Position numbers and translations under genes: made by a program. The notes under the pieces were generated by a model. It was not told the origin of the DNA. It made no database searches and saw only the letters and a list, made by a program, of their open reading frames with translations. A stretch of 64,000 nucleotides of DNA from assembly GCA_905181815.1 (NCBI GenBank), contig CAJIZA010000005.1:215176-279175 (forward strand), written 5' to 3'. Positions 18,461-27,524 of the stretch are shown piece by piece; the stretch's first letter is position 1; each line of letters opens with the position of its first letter. Source of the stretch: an uncultured Planktomarina sp. (GTDB lineage Bacteria; Pseudomonadota; Alphaproteobacteria; Rhodobacterales; Rhodobacteraceae).

Positions 18461-19216
18461 TTATGTTGGTAAACTCATTAACTTTGTACCTGATTTATCA
18501 ATCTCTTCAGCTTGCTTGATCAATTTAACATTGATTTCAAATTGTCGCTGCATATCCATGTTTAATACCATTTCTTCAATTGCATTGACATTGGAACCCT
18601 CCAAAACTCCCTGAGCAAATAACCCAGACTGATCTGCGTCAGGCGTAGAGCCATCCAAGTTACGAATTTTGCCATCCAAACTCTTAGTCACGCTGTTAGG
18701 CGCTGGGGATACTGAACCCAGAAAGCCAACACTGGTGAAGTCACCCGGCAATGCTCCAGGCTGACGAACTAATACCTCACCGTTATCGCTAAATTTAATA
18801 GCAGAAAACTGCGGTAGAACTATGGGTTGGAGGCCATCAGACAATACGAGATTACCAACACCATCAACTAGACGGTTTTCAGTATCAACACCAAAGTCAC
18901 CACGGCGAGAAAGTGCAACTTCGCCGTCCGGTGGTTGGATAAATAAATATGCACCGTTCAGCAAAGCAACATCAGTTTCCACACCAGTATTTTCAAGCTG
19001 CCCTGTCTCACTAGAGAAAATTCGGTCCCCAGTTTCCAACGGGAATATTCTCGCGGTGGCTTGGTTCAACGATGACAAAAATCCAGCGCTGCCCTCATTA
19101 GGTAAATCTCGCCGAAAGCCTGGGACGTTAGCATTTGCCAAGTTATTGGCCAAATCAAATTTAAGATCCTTTAGACCCGTAATTGAGCTTAATGCCGTTT
19201 GAACCATTCTATCCAT
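18461..19216 (-). CDS. flgF: proximal rod protein FlgF
   Basis: 251 residues of the rod family: N-terminal MDRMVQTALSSITGLKDLKFDLANNLANANVPGF-type start, the middle motif NGAYLFIQPPDGEVALSRRGDF, and C-terminal QGVLEGSNVNAIEEMVLNMDMQRQFEIN. It lies between flgE and flgG as in standard flg operons and matches FlgF rather than FlgG in length and in its VPGFRRD segment. ATG follows AAAGG in the 16-bp gap after flgE. Confidence 0.92.
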   Translation of the reverse strand: MDRMVQTALSSITGLKDLKFDLANNLANANVPGFRRDLPNEGSAGFLSSLNQATARIFPLETGDRIFSSETGQLENTGVETDVALLNGAYLFIQPPDGEVALSRRGDFGVDTENRLVDGVGNLVLSDGLQPIVLPQFSAIKFSDNGEVLVRQPGALPGDFTSVGFLGSVSPAPNSVTKSLDGKIRNLDGSTPDADQSGLFAQGVLEGSNVNAIEEMVLNMDMQRQFEINVKLIKQAEEIDKSGTKLMSLPT

Positions 19217-19232
19217 AGCGTAGAACCTTTAA

Positions 19233-22200
19233 TTATAGTCTAATGTTAATAATGGTCTGCGTCATGCTAGTTGTAGTTTCCATTGCCTTTGCCGCAGCTT
19301 GGTAATTACGTTGAGCCGTTATTAAGTTTACCAATTCTTCCGTAATATCTACATTGGAACGCTCCAGAGAACCCGAAAGAATATTTCCAAACCCATCCTC
19401 AGCAGCTTCACCTAATTCTGGGTCACCACTCGCTGCTGTAGACGTAAACGTGGAATTACCAATTTGTTTTAGCCCGCTATTATTATTAAAGTTAGCAATA
19501 ATAATTTTACCCAAGCTCACATTTTCACCGTTAGAATAACCTGCCAGAACGTTGCCATAGTTATCAATTTCTAGATTGGTTAATCGACCAGAAGCGGCTC
19601 CGTTTTGACCAACATTCTGCGCCGAAAATGGTTGTGCAAATTGAGTGGCCTCCGAATAGTCAACCGTTATATTTGCGTTAGGCAAGCCATCATAAGTCAC
19701 TTGTGTAATAGGACTAATCAATGTGCCAGCCTTGTTAAACGTCAATTCACCATCATCGAGGTATAGGGGATAGAAGTCTTCTACTATATTATCAGCAAAA
19801 TCATCAGTCCGTGTAGTTATTTCCCCTGTTGGTGAAACAAATAGTGGGCGACCTAGTTCATCTGTAGCTTGCACGGGAGTTTTTATTTCAGTGGTGTTGC
19901 CAATACCCAGAGGAATATCCTGCAGGCCAAACCTCAGCGCTCCCTCAATTTTAAATGTGGACGAGTCGCCAGTCGTACCAGTTGTGAAAACTAGATTATT
20001 AGTTGCACTATTATAAGTGACATCAACGCCACCAACAGGCTGACCAGTAACAGGATGCTTCATTTGATTGATGCGGCTTTCTAGCGCTGTCGCCATTGTT
20101 ATCCCAGTATAGTTTTTTTCTGGTAACTCAATGAATGCGCTTACGCCGTTCACAACAATGTTGAACCTATTCTCATTTCCCGCAGTCGTTAGTGTAAACG
20201 CATTTTGCATGTCTATGAGTGCCTCTGCACCAGTCGCTACTGCGGGCGTTGACACAATACCCGTTGCAGCTGTGTACTGGGACGCCGTAGCATTTGGAAA
20301 GCCAAGAACTTGGTTTCTCCCACTACCAACCTGGTGAGCCGACGCCGCCGCCGTATCAGTAGGATCTCTCTCACCTAAAACTGTTAATCCATAGCGCCCA
20401 ACGCTGATGTCAGAGCTGCTTTGGTTGGCGGCAACCCCTTGCGCACTGTTTGCGGCCAGTGCCTCACCAGTAGAGCCGCTCTTAAATTCAAATGCGTTGT
20501 TGACCGTATCAAAATTTACTTCCATGCCAAAGCGCTTGTTTTGTGCCTGCAATTGTGGCCCAGCAGCTACAAACGAGTCACCAATAGCTTTATCGTCCGT
20601 CGCCAAGCTTATATCTGAATTAGTACCGAAAGCCTGTATTCCAACGCTATTAGTTCCAGATGCAAGAACTTGGCTGTAGACTGTAAAGTTGTTCATACCG
20701 ATGCCGGTGCCCAGGCCCAGCTGTGAGTTATCCCCGTCAAAAGTTAGGCGCTGCTCAGTCTCATCGTAACCAATTTTAATCGCTGGATCGCGATCATCGA
20801 CCCAATTTGTTGATAAGACGCCCGCCGCTAGTCCCAGGGTGGATACGGCTTGGCCTGAGGCAAGCGACCCGCCAAACGCTAAAGCATTTGTACCGTTGTC
20901 TGCATTAACTGTTGTATTAGAAGTCGTAATTTGCGCTGCTGTTCGTAGTGCGGACGCGCCAATTTCTTGGACGACGATTTTACTTGAAGTGTAGACCTCA
21001 TCCACACCCTCAACTAACCCCGCAGTATTTTCAAAGTAAGCTACGATGTGATCTGACGGCTTTGCTAAAACCCTTACAGGCAATTCGGCAGCCAATTCAT
21101 TGGTACCAGAAGCTGGCCAAGTCGTCGCAGTAGGAAGGACGAAATCTAGTGTTACTCTATAATTTCCACCGGTCGCGCCAGTAGTTGTAACTTCTGCCAC
21201 CGTAATATCTTTGTCACCAAACGTATCAGTCATCAGTGTTGTGGTCTTGGTATTTGCTGGAAACTGCATAAATCTCACTGTTTCCGGTGTAAGAGTGAAA
21301 CCTGATGTTGGCACTTCAAAATAAGGCTTTCCTGCATAAGTGGTACCAGCCGCATGAGTACCGAATGTCCCAGTGGTTAAAGCCGCTGCTACATTATTGT
21401 CATATGCCTTTACCGACGGCTTGTTTGCGTCAGCGCCCGTGGCGTCATTCGAATAGGCAACAAACCGGTTGGTGCTGGTTACTGTGTTGCTACCAGTTGT
21501 ATTATTCGTTTTCTGAGTAACCGTGACGATATCATTGCCCGACACCCGTGCAGTAGGAATGCCTAAAGCAGGAATAGCCGTATTGGGGATCGCTGTACCC
21601 ACTAATTTCTTAAATAGCCGACCATCTGCGCCTAGCGCTGTGACGTTCGCAGCATTAACACCCGCTGCAGATCCAGTCGCTTGAACAAAAGCATTCATTT
21701 GATCGTTTGTTCTGACCTGAGCATGACTTAAGAAGTTGTCTAGGGTCATACCCGCCCTAGCCTCAGCGGCTGAGTTAACGAATGATGCTTGGTGCAGATC
21801 AACTTCAATCGGCGTAGTCAAGCCAGTAGACAAGCCATCCCCCGATGTAATTTTCAAGTCTATGCTAAATTTATTGTCAACGTTGTCAGATAACTGTATT
21901 TTACGGTCATCGCCAAATGCATTGCGGGTAGCAATTTCTACCGCAGCAGCGAGCTGCGTGCCATTATAGGTCCCCGGCGGGATATCAATCGAAACAGGGC
22001 CGCTGGCATCTACGTCAATTAAAAGAAAGTCTTTGCCCCAGAAAGTTGTTCCAGTAGGAGACGGTTCACCACTTGCCGTTTTGAATTCGTTAGTTGATTT
22101 AAACTTTAATGGATCAGTAACGATTTCAATTACCTTCCCGTCTCCCAAAAATGTTGTAAGTCCGTTGGACCTCAAGACCGCTGGTGTGGACTCCACAGGA

Positions 22201-23054
22201 ACTCCAAGGTCATCAGCTTTGTAGAGGGGAAACCCCTTCCCCTCCAATATATAGGCTGGATCTTGAGGAACAGTTGTTTGTTGACCGAATTTATCAATAA
22301 ACAATGCAGCCTCCTGTGGATTAACCGCACGTGTAAGTTGCGGAGTAATCTCCAAACCATCGACTATCATTTTTGTATCATACTTAAATGTCGGATCTGC
22401 ATCTGATGCGTTTTGTGTCTTTAAGTAAAAAACAGTTGCAGACTGCGGGTTACCAGCGGAGTCAAAGATGGTGACTGATGAGTTGGCCGAATAAGTATCT
22501 GGATTATTGGCATCAAAGATATTATCAGCTGGGAGCACTGGCGTCCCCGAAGATAGATTAACGCCCATCGTAATGGTGTCAGTCTGCTTTGGAGCACCGT
22601 ATTCAGATTTAAGTTGTAGTTTGTTCGCCCCAGCAAGTGTCTTATCCGACACCGCACCGCCATCATCTACCGGATAACCCAACAGAAACTGACCATTACT
22701 ATCGACGATAAAACCAGTATCATCGACGTTGAACGCACCATTTCTTGTGTACACAGTCTGCTGCGCGTTGCCGCCACCTTGCAATGCGAAAAACCCCTGT
22801 CCAGAAATTGCCATATCTAGTGAATTGGAGGACGTAGCTATGTTACCCTGAGAAAATTGTTGAGTGATAGACTTTGTAAGTGTACCGACACCAACTGACT
22901 TGGCCTGCAACGGAGTAGACCCAAAAATATCACCAAATTCTGCTCGGCTCTTCTTAAACCCATTAGAGCCAACGTTAGCGATATTGTTCGATGTTGTGGA
23001 AATATCGGTCTGTGCGCCTTTGAGGCCAGTAAGTGCGGTATAAAACGACATCAA
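19233..23054 (-). CDS. flgE: flagellar hook protein FlgE, giant form
   Basis: Hook subunit. The N terminus (MSFYTALTGLKGAQTDISTTSNNIANVGSNGFKK-type) and C terminus (SLERSNVDITEELVNLITAQRNYQAAAKAMETTTSM) are textbook FlgE, and LDMAISGQGFF with the D1 region follows the N terminus. Middle parts are a very long threonine/alanine/asparagine-rich beta region. At 1273 residues it is about three times enteric FlgE (about 400). Two adjacent ATGs (23054 and 23051) are possible starts. A sigma-54 site lies about 46 bp upstream, in the flgD-flgE gap. Confidence 0.95.
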   Translation of the reverse strand: MMSFYTALTGLKGAQTDISTTSNNIANVGSNGFKKSRAEFGDIFGSTPLQAKSVGVGTLTKSITQQFSQGNIATSSNSLDMAISGQGFFALQGGGNAQQTVYTRNGAFNVDDTGFIVDSNGQFLLGYPVDDGGAVSDKTLAGANKLQLKSEYGAPKQTDTITMGVNLSSGTPVLPADNIFDANNPDTYSANSSVTIFDSAGNPQSATVFYLKTQNASDADPTFKYDTKMIVDGLEITPQLTRAVNPQEAALFIDKFGQQTTVPQDPAYILEGKGFPLYKADDLGVPVESTPAVLRSNGLTTFLGDGKVIEIVTDPLKFKSTNEFKTASGEPSPTGTTFWGKDFLLIDVDASGPVSIDIPPGTYNGTQLAAAVEIATRNAFGDDRKIQLSDNVDNKFSIDLKITSGDGLSTGLTTPIEVDLHQASFVNSAAEARAGMTLDNFLSHAQVRTNDQMNAFVQATGSAAGVNAANVTALGADGRLFKKLVGTAIPNTAIPALGIPTARVSGNDIVTVTQKTNNTTGSNTVTSTNRFVAYSNDATGADANKPSVKAYDNNVAAALTTGTFGTHAAGTTYAGKPYFEVPTSGFTLTPETVRFMQFPANTKTTTLMTDTFGDKDITVAEVTTTGATGGNYRVTLDFVLPTATTWPASGTNELAAELPVRVLAKPSDHIVAYFENTAGLVEGVDEVYTSSKIVVQEIGASALRTAAQITTSNTTVNADNGTNALAFGGSLASGQAVSTLGLAAGVLSTNWVDDRDPAIKIGYDETEQRLTFDGDNSQLGLGTGIGMNNFTVYSQVLASGTNSVGIQAFGTNSDISLATDDKAIGDSFVAAGPQLQAQNKRFGMEVNFDTVNNAFEFKSGSTGEALAANSAQGVAANQSSSDISVGRYGLTVLGERDPTDTAAASAHQVGSGRNQVLGFPNATASQYTAATGIVSTPAVATGAEALIDMQNAFTLTTAGNENRFNIVVNGVSAFIELPEKNYTGITMATALESRINQMKHPVTGQPVGGVDVTYNSATNNLVFTTGTTGDSSTFKIEGALRFGLQDIPLGIGNTTEIKTPVQATDELGRPLFVSPTGEITTRTDDFADNIVEDFYPLYLDDGELTFNKAGTLISPITQVTYDGLPNANITVDYSEATQFAQPFSAQNVGQNGAASGRLTNLEIDNYGNVLAGYSNGENVSLGKIIIANFNNNSGLKQIGNSTFTSTAASGDPELGEAAEDGFGNILSGSLERSNVDITEELVNLITAQRNYQAAAKAMETTTSMTQTIINIRL

Positions 23055-23099
23055 GTCACTCCTTGCAGAAACTTAGTTCAATTCTTGTTAGTGGTTCCA

Positions 23100-23115
23100 A
23101 GCAATATATGTGCCA
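23100..23115 (-). promoter_or_regulatory. sigma-54 promoter before flgE
   Basis: Minus strand TGGCAC-N5-TTGCT in the 111-bp gap between flgD and flgE; perfect spacing. Allows separate expression of the large hook gene. Confidence 0.82.
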
Positions 23116-23165
23116 AAATTTTACCACTCATTATTTTTTGGAGCGAAAGCCCCGTGGCCATTAAC

Positions 23166-23858
23166 TTATCTAAAGTTGACGGCACTACTGACGTCCATTT
23201 CACCAAAGTCTTCAACGTCGATAAGAACACTTTCGGAATTCCCAGACCCTATAGAAGCAGACAACACTCGTGCATAAACGGATGGGTTCAATTCCTGTGG
23301 ACCCTCACCGAAGTTTATTGTGGCGTTAATTTGAATGCGGCGATTAGAATTCTGAATTTCTTCAGGAATATTTTTCCACGAAAAGCCAACCAAACCAGCG
23401 GCCTGTGGACCTAGGTCCATGACATTGAGTTCTTCTCCGCTATCAGCGTCACTTATCACAACCCTGGCCATGCTTGTCGCCTGCGGTAAATCTAATACAC
23501 CATGCAACTCACCCTTATCATCTGGCCGGGATATATTCCCTGGAACCAAAACCGAGTGCCCTAATAAATTCGAAGCAGTCGCAATACGACCCTGATCAAA
23601 CTTATCCACAAGAGTTTTCAATGACGAATTAACTTCTTCAATGCCGGTCACTGTAGAAAATTGCGCCATTTGAGCAATAAAATCGCCATTATCCATTGGA
23701 GCAAACGGATCCTGATTTTGCAACTGAGTGGTCATCAGCTTTAAAAAATCCGACTGCCCTAAGCTATCAGAGTTAGCTTTTTGAGCGTCTGTGTTTTTAG
23801 ATATTCCTAATTTTTCGAAGAGTGCAGTTTGAGCTGCAGACGGATCAATTGATGACAT
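23166..23858 (-). CDS. flgD: hook-capping (scaffold) protein FlgD
   Basis: Hook cap needed for FlgE assembly. The conserved N-terminal block SLGQSDFLKLMTTQLQNQDPFAPMDNGDFIAQMAQFSTVTGIEE is visible in full (given here only by its key motifs: FLKLMTTQLQNQDP and FIAQMAQFS). The C-terminal half has the FlgD Ig-like/tudor pattern, ending with an IGSG..V.IDVEDFGEM stretch. 230 residues is normal. It lies between flgC (13 bp) and flgE. Confidence 0.94.
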   Translation of the reverse strand: MSSIDPSAAQTALFEKLGISKNTDAQKANSDSLGQSDFLKLMTTQLQNQDPFAPMDNGDFIAQMAQFSTVTGIEEVNSSLKTLVDKFDQGRIATASNLLGHSVLVPGNISRPDDKGELHGVLDLPQATSMARVVISDADSGEELNVMDLGPQAAGLVGFSWKNIPEEIQNSNRRIQINATINFGEGPQELNPSVYARVLSASIGSGNSESVLIDVEDFGEMDVSSAVNFR

Positions 23859-23871
23859 AATGTTTCTAACC

Positions 23872-24288
23872 TCACTTACCCATGCTGATTGTACGCATCA
23901 TTAAGCCACGCAAAGTGGTGACCATTTCTACGTTGTTTTCGTATTGCCGAGACGCCTCTAGCATCTCTACTAATTCTTCATCTACGTTCACCGCTGCAGT
24001 ATATATGAACCCATCTTTGTCAGCCTTTGGATGCCCAGGCTGATATGACTTCTCAGCGGGCCGATCGACTGTGATAATTTCATCTACGTCGACTGAAGAT
24101 ACACCGGTTTTTTGGACGTCATCTGCGTAGACTGTTTTAAAGACCGCTTTCACAGCCTTGTAGGCCTCCGCATCAGAAGACGCGACAGTTCTTGCGTTCG
24201 CTAGATTACTCGCGACTGTATTAAGGCGGACCATTTGAGCGGACATGCCCCTACTCGCTACGTCAAAAATGTTTTTAATATCCGACAA
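23872..24288 (-). CDS. flgC: proximal rod protein FlgC
   Basis: 138-residue rod subunit. N-terminal FDVASRGMSAQMVRLNTVASNLAN and C-terminal VDEELVEMLEASRQYENNVEMVTTLRGLMMRTI are the family signatures, with VKAVFKTVY and QPGHPKADKDGFIYT-like NV motif between them. One base separates it from the flgB stop, so the two are translationally coupled. Confidence 0.95.
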   Translation of the reverse strand: MSDIKNIFDVASRGMSAQMVRLNTVASNLANARTVASSDAEAYKAVKAVFKTVYADDVQKTGVSSVDVDEIITVDRPAEKSYQPGHPKADKDGFIYTAAVNVDEELVEMLEASRQYENNVEMVTTLRGLMMRTISMGK

Positions 24289-24289
24289 C

Positions 24290-24676
24290 TTATTCTCCTT
24301 TAATGGCTGACATTAAGCCACTGAATTTTCTGTTTAAAAATTCCAAAGAGGTTTGGTATCGCATTACATTTTCAGAAAACTGCATCTGCTCAACGTGGAG
24401 CTCCACAGTGTTGCCATCAACAGAAGGGTTTATTGATTGTCGAAATTGAGCCGCCTCATCACCACTTCCAGTATAAAATTTAAAATGACGTTCACTAGAA
24501 ACATTTACAGGTCCGACATCCATTCGAGCCTGCAGAGCCTTATTGAAGTCAATATCCCTGGCCTTAAAGTTCGGTGTCGCAGAGTTCACAATATTGGATG
24601 CTAAAATTTCATTTCGCTTGGACCGCAGATTTAGGGCGTCCGCATGAGTCTGTATATGATTTGCTATCGACTTCAT
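24290..24676 (-). CDS. flgB: proximal rod protein FlgB
   Basis: 128-residue rod subunit and first gene of the leftward flg operon. Signatures are ALNLRSKRNEILASNIVNSATPNFKARDIDF (key motif NEILASNIVN..TPNFKA) and the C-terminal VELHVEQMQFSENVMRYQTSLEFLNRKFSGL. A near-perfect sigma-54 site lies about 42 bp upstream. The divergent acidic-repeat gene begins 78 bp away. Confidence 0.95.
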   Translation of the reverse strand: MKSIANHIQTHADALNLRSKRNEILASNIVNSATPNFKARDIDFNKALQARMDVGPVNVSSERHFKFYTGSGDEAAQFRQSINPSVDGNTVELHVEQMQFSENVMRYQTSLEFLNRKFSGLMSAIKGE

Positions 24677-24717
24677 TTTACGATGACCACTTGCAATGTT
24701 ACGTTTGGTGTGAATGT

Positions 24718-24733
24718 TGCAAGGAGTGTGCCA
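24718..24733 (-). promoter_or_regulatory. sigma-54 promoter of the flgB operon
   Basis: Minus strand TGGCAC-N5-TTGCA, the full consensus, 42 bp before flgB. The main promoter of flgBCDEFGHIJKL. Confidence 0.88.
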
Positions 24734-24754
24734 ACTAATCAGTGGAGATCTAGG

Positions 24755-25258
24755 ATGACTGCGGAAAACGATAAATCACTCTCACCGGCAATGCTAAAGG
24801 CACGCAACGAAATCTTAATTGGATTTGGAGACCATTCCTTTGATCAAGCTCTCGATGAAATAAAAAATTCATTAGCAACGGAAAAAGATCGTGCCAAGCG
24901 GCTGGCTTTATTATCTGCAAAAAGCTGGATTATTCGAAACAAGGTTTACGCAATGATGCACGAGCCATTCGTATATTCACTAAATGAATTAGAAAATACA
25001 AATATTTTTTCCGACTTCGAAGGTGACGATTCAGGTGGTCTTGATGGTCTGTTTGACGACGACGACGATGGCGATGGCGATGGCGATGGCGATGGCGATG
25101 GCGATGGCGATGGCGATGGCGATGGCGATGTTCAGGTAAAAATAACCAAAACAACAACCCATAATGGTGTAAAATTGGTAAAAGATATGGTCGTCTCGGT
25201 TAGCAAGGATGATGCTGATAAATTAGTTTCAGATAAAAAAGCGAAATATTTTGAATAA
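24755..25258 (+). CDS. unknown acidic protein with Asp-Gly repeat, divergent from flgB
   Basis: A 167-residue protein I do not recognise. Residues 1-80 look helical and charged (SPAMLKARNEILIGF, DQALDEIKNSLATEKDRAKRLALLSAKSW). The middle is a run of aspartates followed by ten Asp-Gly units encoded by a hexanucleotide repeat. The C-terminal 40 residues (VQVKITKTTTHNGVKLVKDMVVSVS) look like a small beta domain. No signal peptide or membrane helix. ATG at 24755 has GGAG seven bases upstream; the longer upstream frame has no such site. TAATG overlap couples it to the next gene. Confidence 0.65.
   Translation: MTAENDKSLSPAMLKARNEILIGFGDHSFDQALDEIKNSLATEKDRAKRLALLSAKSWIIRNKVYAMMHEPFVYSLNELENTNIFSDFEGDDSGGLDGLFDDDDDGDGDGDGDGDGDGDGDGDGDVQVKITKTTTHNGVKLVKDMVVSVSKDDADKLVSDKKAKYFE
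25067..25126 (+). repeat. GATGGC hexanucleotide tandem repeat (10 units)
   Basis: Ten perfect copies of GATGGC encode (Asp-Gly)10 in the acidic protein. A six-base unit changes protein length without shifting the frame, so copy-number variation would alter linker length. Perfect identity of units suggests recent expansion. Confidence 0.95.
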
Positions 25259-25605
25259 TGCGCAAAGACGTCACCTTCATATTATTGACCCTAGTAGGGC
25301 TGGCTTGTGTCTTTTTTTTTATGACCCAAAATACGCGCTTCGAAAATAATTTGATGAGCTGCGTAAACGGACAGGTTAGTTTCCAGATTACTTATAAAAA
25401 ATTGAAGAGCGATATGTTTGTCAATTTTGAAAAACCTGATGAAGAAGTTACGACATTTAAAATCAAAAATTTAGAGGGCCAGGATTTATACTTTGAGCAC
25501 CGGCTTTCAAAATTCAGAATAAACTTAGGTGAAAAAATTGCGATCGAAACGCGCAGTGGAGAAAAATTAATCTACAAATGTGCGTTAAAAAGCTTCAAAA
25601 TGTGA
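25258..25605 (+). CDS. small membrane-anchored/exported protein of unknown function
   Basis: 115 residues: an N-terminal hydrophobic segment (TFILLTLVGLACVFFFMT, about residues 5-22) that is either an anchor or an uncleaved signal, then a beta-type domain with cysteines near 35 and 108 that could pair in the periplasm. ATG overlaps the stop of the preceding gene (TAATG), so the two are co-translated. I recognise no family. It ends one base before the broken gene that comes from fliA. Confidence 0.6.
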   Translation: MRKDVTFILLTLVGLACVFFFMTQNTRFENNLMSCVNGQVSFQITYKKLKSDMFVNFEKPDEEVTTFKIKNLEGQDLYFEHRLSKFRINLGEKIAIETRSGEKLIYKCALKSFKM

Positions 25606-26022
25606 CTAGAATAGTGGACGCCGCCAAGAAATGTCGAAAACATCTACGGTGAAGTCTTCATTTCCAATTATAATCTCTCCGTTCTTAATTTCTCTTCTTT
25701 TTGCAACTTTTAAGTATAAAGATATTGGCCGGACAGGTTCCCCACCACTGCATATTTTTTCTAATTTTTCAAAATTTTATAATTTACAAACATTTCCGCC
25801 GTAACTAAAGGTCGAACAGAGCGAAAACACATTTGTCCAATCATGGGGTCATTTGAGTCTGACTTCCTAAAAACCATATTACAATTATATGTCGGCAATG
25901 ACGATATTTCGCATGACAGCGTTATTTCTGTATCATTTTCTCAGACTTGTTAAAACGATTTCAGCGCTTGTGACAGTTAATTGCAATTTTTCAAAAATTG
26001 ATGCCAGGGGGAGGACCACCAT
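25606..26022 (-). pseudogene. broken small gene translationally coupled to fliA
   Basis: The stop of fliA overlaps an ATG (TGATG at 26022), and from there three open pieces join into one protein of about 135 residues: MVVLPLASIFEKLQLTVTSA...TSLRK, then (frameshift at about 25934, stop TGA) ENDTEITLSCEISSLPTYN...RSVRPLVTAEM, then (frameshift at about 25762, stop TAG) LEKICSGGEPVRPISLYLKVA...FTVDVFDISWRRPLF. Each piece has coding-like composition and the joins fall in A-rich runs. I do not recognise the family. Without the frameshifts it would fill the otherwise empty 415 bp before fliA exactly. Confidence 0.65.
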
Positions 26023-26726
26023 CAAGCCAATTCCAGTTCTATTTTTTCACGCAGTGCAGCGATAGCCGCAGATTTAATCTGAGAAACTCGACCGGTACTG
26101 ACAGAAAGTATTTCCGCAATTTCATAGACATTCAGCTCTTTCACGTAATAAAGCTCTATAACTAAAGTCTGTTGTTTGTTTAATTGGCCAATCGCTTGTC
26201 GTAAATATTTCTTAAGCTCGCCATTGAATATTTTATCTTCAACATTTGGCTCCACAGAAAAAATAAAGTCACCGTATAGTTCTGTTACCTCATCAATACT
26301 CTGGTTTTGGTTTGCTGCAAAATTTTGCTCCCAGCGTGACAACTCTGTCGATGTAATTTTTAGTTCTTTAGCAACTTCGTCTGCATCAGGAAGTCGGCCA
26401 AGTTTTAGTTCCAATATGCGTTTTGCTTTATCAGTATTTTGCTTTTGCTTCACCGTCGTTCGGCAAAGGTTGGATATCTTACGAAGATAATCCACTATCG
26501 AACCTTTAATACGCATCCGAGCGTAGCTTTCAAAAGCGACGCCTTCTCTATTCTCATAGTTGTGAGCGGCCTCAATTAGACCCATCATTCCCACTTGCAA
26601 AAGGTCCTCAACTTCAGCAGCCTTTTGAACCCGTCCAGCATAAAAATATGCATATTTTTTGACTAGCCCAGTATTTTTCTCAATCAGGCGGTCGGCTGGA
26701 ACTTTGGTATTATACGGGTTCGACAT
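26022..26726 (-). CDS. fliA: flagellar sigma-28 factor FliA
   Basis: RNA polymerase sigma factor for late flagellar genes. Region 2 reads VEDLLQVGMMGLIEAAHNYENREGVAFESYARMRIKGSIVDYLR (key motif LLQVGMMGLIEA..Y), and region 4 is LVIELYYVKELNVYEIAEILSVSTGRVSQIKSAAIAALRE. 234 residues is typical. It is the last intact gene of flhA-flhF-flhG-fliA, 2 bp after flhG. FlgM, its anti-sigma factor, is at 33.5 kb. Confidence 0.95.
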   Translation of the reverse strand: MSNPYNTKVPADRLIEKNTGLVKKYAYFYAGRVQKAAEVEDLLQVGMMGLIEAAHNYENREGVAFESYARMRIKGSIVDYLRKISNLCRTTVKQKQNTDKAKRILELKLGRLPDADEVAKELKITSTELSRWEQNFAANQNQSIDEVTELYGDFIFSVEPNVEDKIFNGELKKYLRQAIGQLNKQQTLVIELYYVKELNVYEIAEILSVSTGRVSQIKSAAIAALREKIELELA

Positions 26727-26728
26727 TT

Positions 26729-27520
26729 TTAATATCCAGTTTCTGAACTAAAAAAATGAATGCCAGACTTCTTTTGCTTTGGGATCTTATGAAGATTATT
26801 CGTAATTACATCCAAGCATGTCCCAACTTGTTTTTTAGTCTTCTTGTCCAGTATAAAAGGCTTGCGCGCAATAATGGACTGCACAACGTCGTTTGATCCA
26901 GGCATCCAACCTGCGAAAGCTAATTGCACCGGGAAAAACTTCAGTACTATTTTCTCAAAACTTTTAAAATCTCTGAATGCAGATGTTTCATTTTTTGCCA
27001 TATTAATAATTATTGAAAATCGGCTCACACCTTTCTCGATATGTAACGCTTTTAAAAAGGCATATGCGTCCATGAAACTGGTGGGCTCACCAACCACGGT
27101 TATCACGACCTGGTCTACAGCTGCAGCAAATTCAATACTAGAATTTGAAGCGCCAGCGGGTGTATCCACAATCAAATAATCAAGATCATTTTCTAGCGCG
27201 TCAAGAGATCTAATAATTTTCCAACGCTGCTCTGTATCAAGGTTTAGTGTATCGAGTGTCCCAGAACCACCTGGAATAAGTTTTACGCCACCATGTGAAT
27301 TATAAACGATGTCATTAAATGAGTGACTACCTGATAAAAAGTCAGAAATAGTATTATCCGACTTTACACCCATCATAATATTGGCATTTGATAATCCAAA
27401 GTCAGTATCCAAAACCGCCACTTTCAACCCCATGAGAGCCAAATTTATAGCCGAATTTACTGCAAGGCAGGTCTTACCGACCCCTCCCTTACCACTGACA
27501 AAGGCTAATGACTTCACCAT
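26729..27520 (-). CDS. flhG: MinD-like ATPase FlhG (FleN), flagellar number control
   Basis: ParA/MinD-family ATPase that limits flagellar number together with FlhF. The deviant Walker A KGGVGKT lies near residue 10, FGLSNANIMMG is the switch I aspartate region and LIVDTPAG is switch II. ATG at 27520 is chosen because AGGAAGG lies upstream; the longer frame would start with TTG inside flhF. The C-terminal amphipathic membrane helix of MinD is not evident; the tail is KQKKSGIHFFSSETGY. Four bases after flhF. Confidence 0.93.
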   Translation of the reverse strand: MVKSLAFVSGKGGVGKTCLAVNSAINLALMGLKVAVLDTDFGLSNANIMMGVKSDNTISDFLSGSHSFNDIVYNSHGGVKLIPGGSGTLDTLNLDTEQRWKIIRSLDALENDLDYLIVDTPAGASNSSIEFAAAVDQVVITVVGEPTSFMDAYAFLKALHIEKGVSRFSIIINMAKNETSAFRDFKSFEKIVLKFFPVQLAFAGWMPGSNDVVQSIIARKPFILDKKTKKQVGTCLDVITNNLHKIPKQKKSGIHFFSSETGY

Positions 27521-27524
27521 TGGA

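Noticed and set aside
25067-25126. hexanucleotide repeat as a phase-variation switch
   Set aside because: Unit length is a multiple of three, so copy changes alter length only and cannot switch the gene on or off by frame.
24930-25157. minus-strand frame rich in His-Arg repeats
   Set aside because: It is the shadow of the GATGGC repeat on the opposite strand of the acidic gene.
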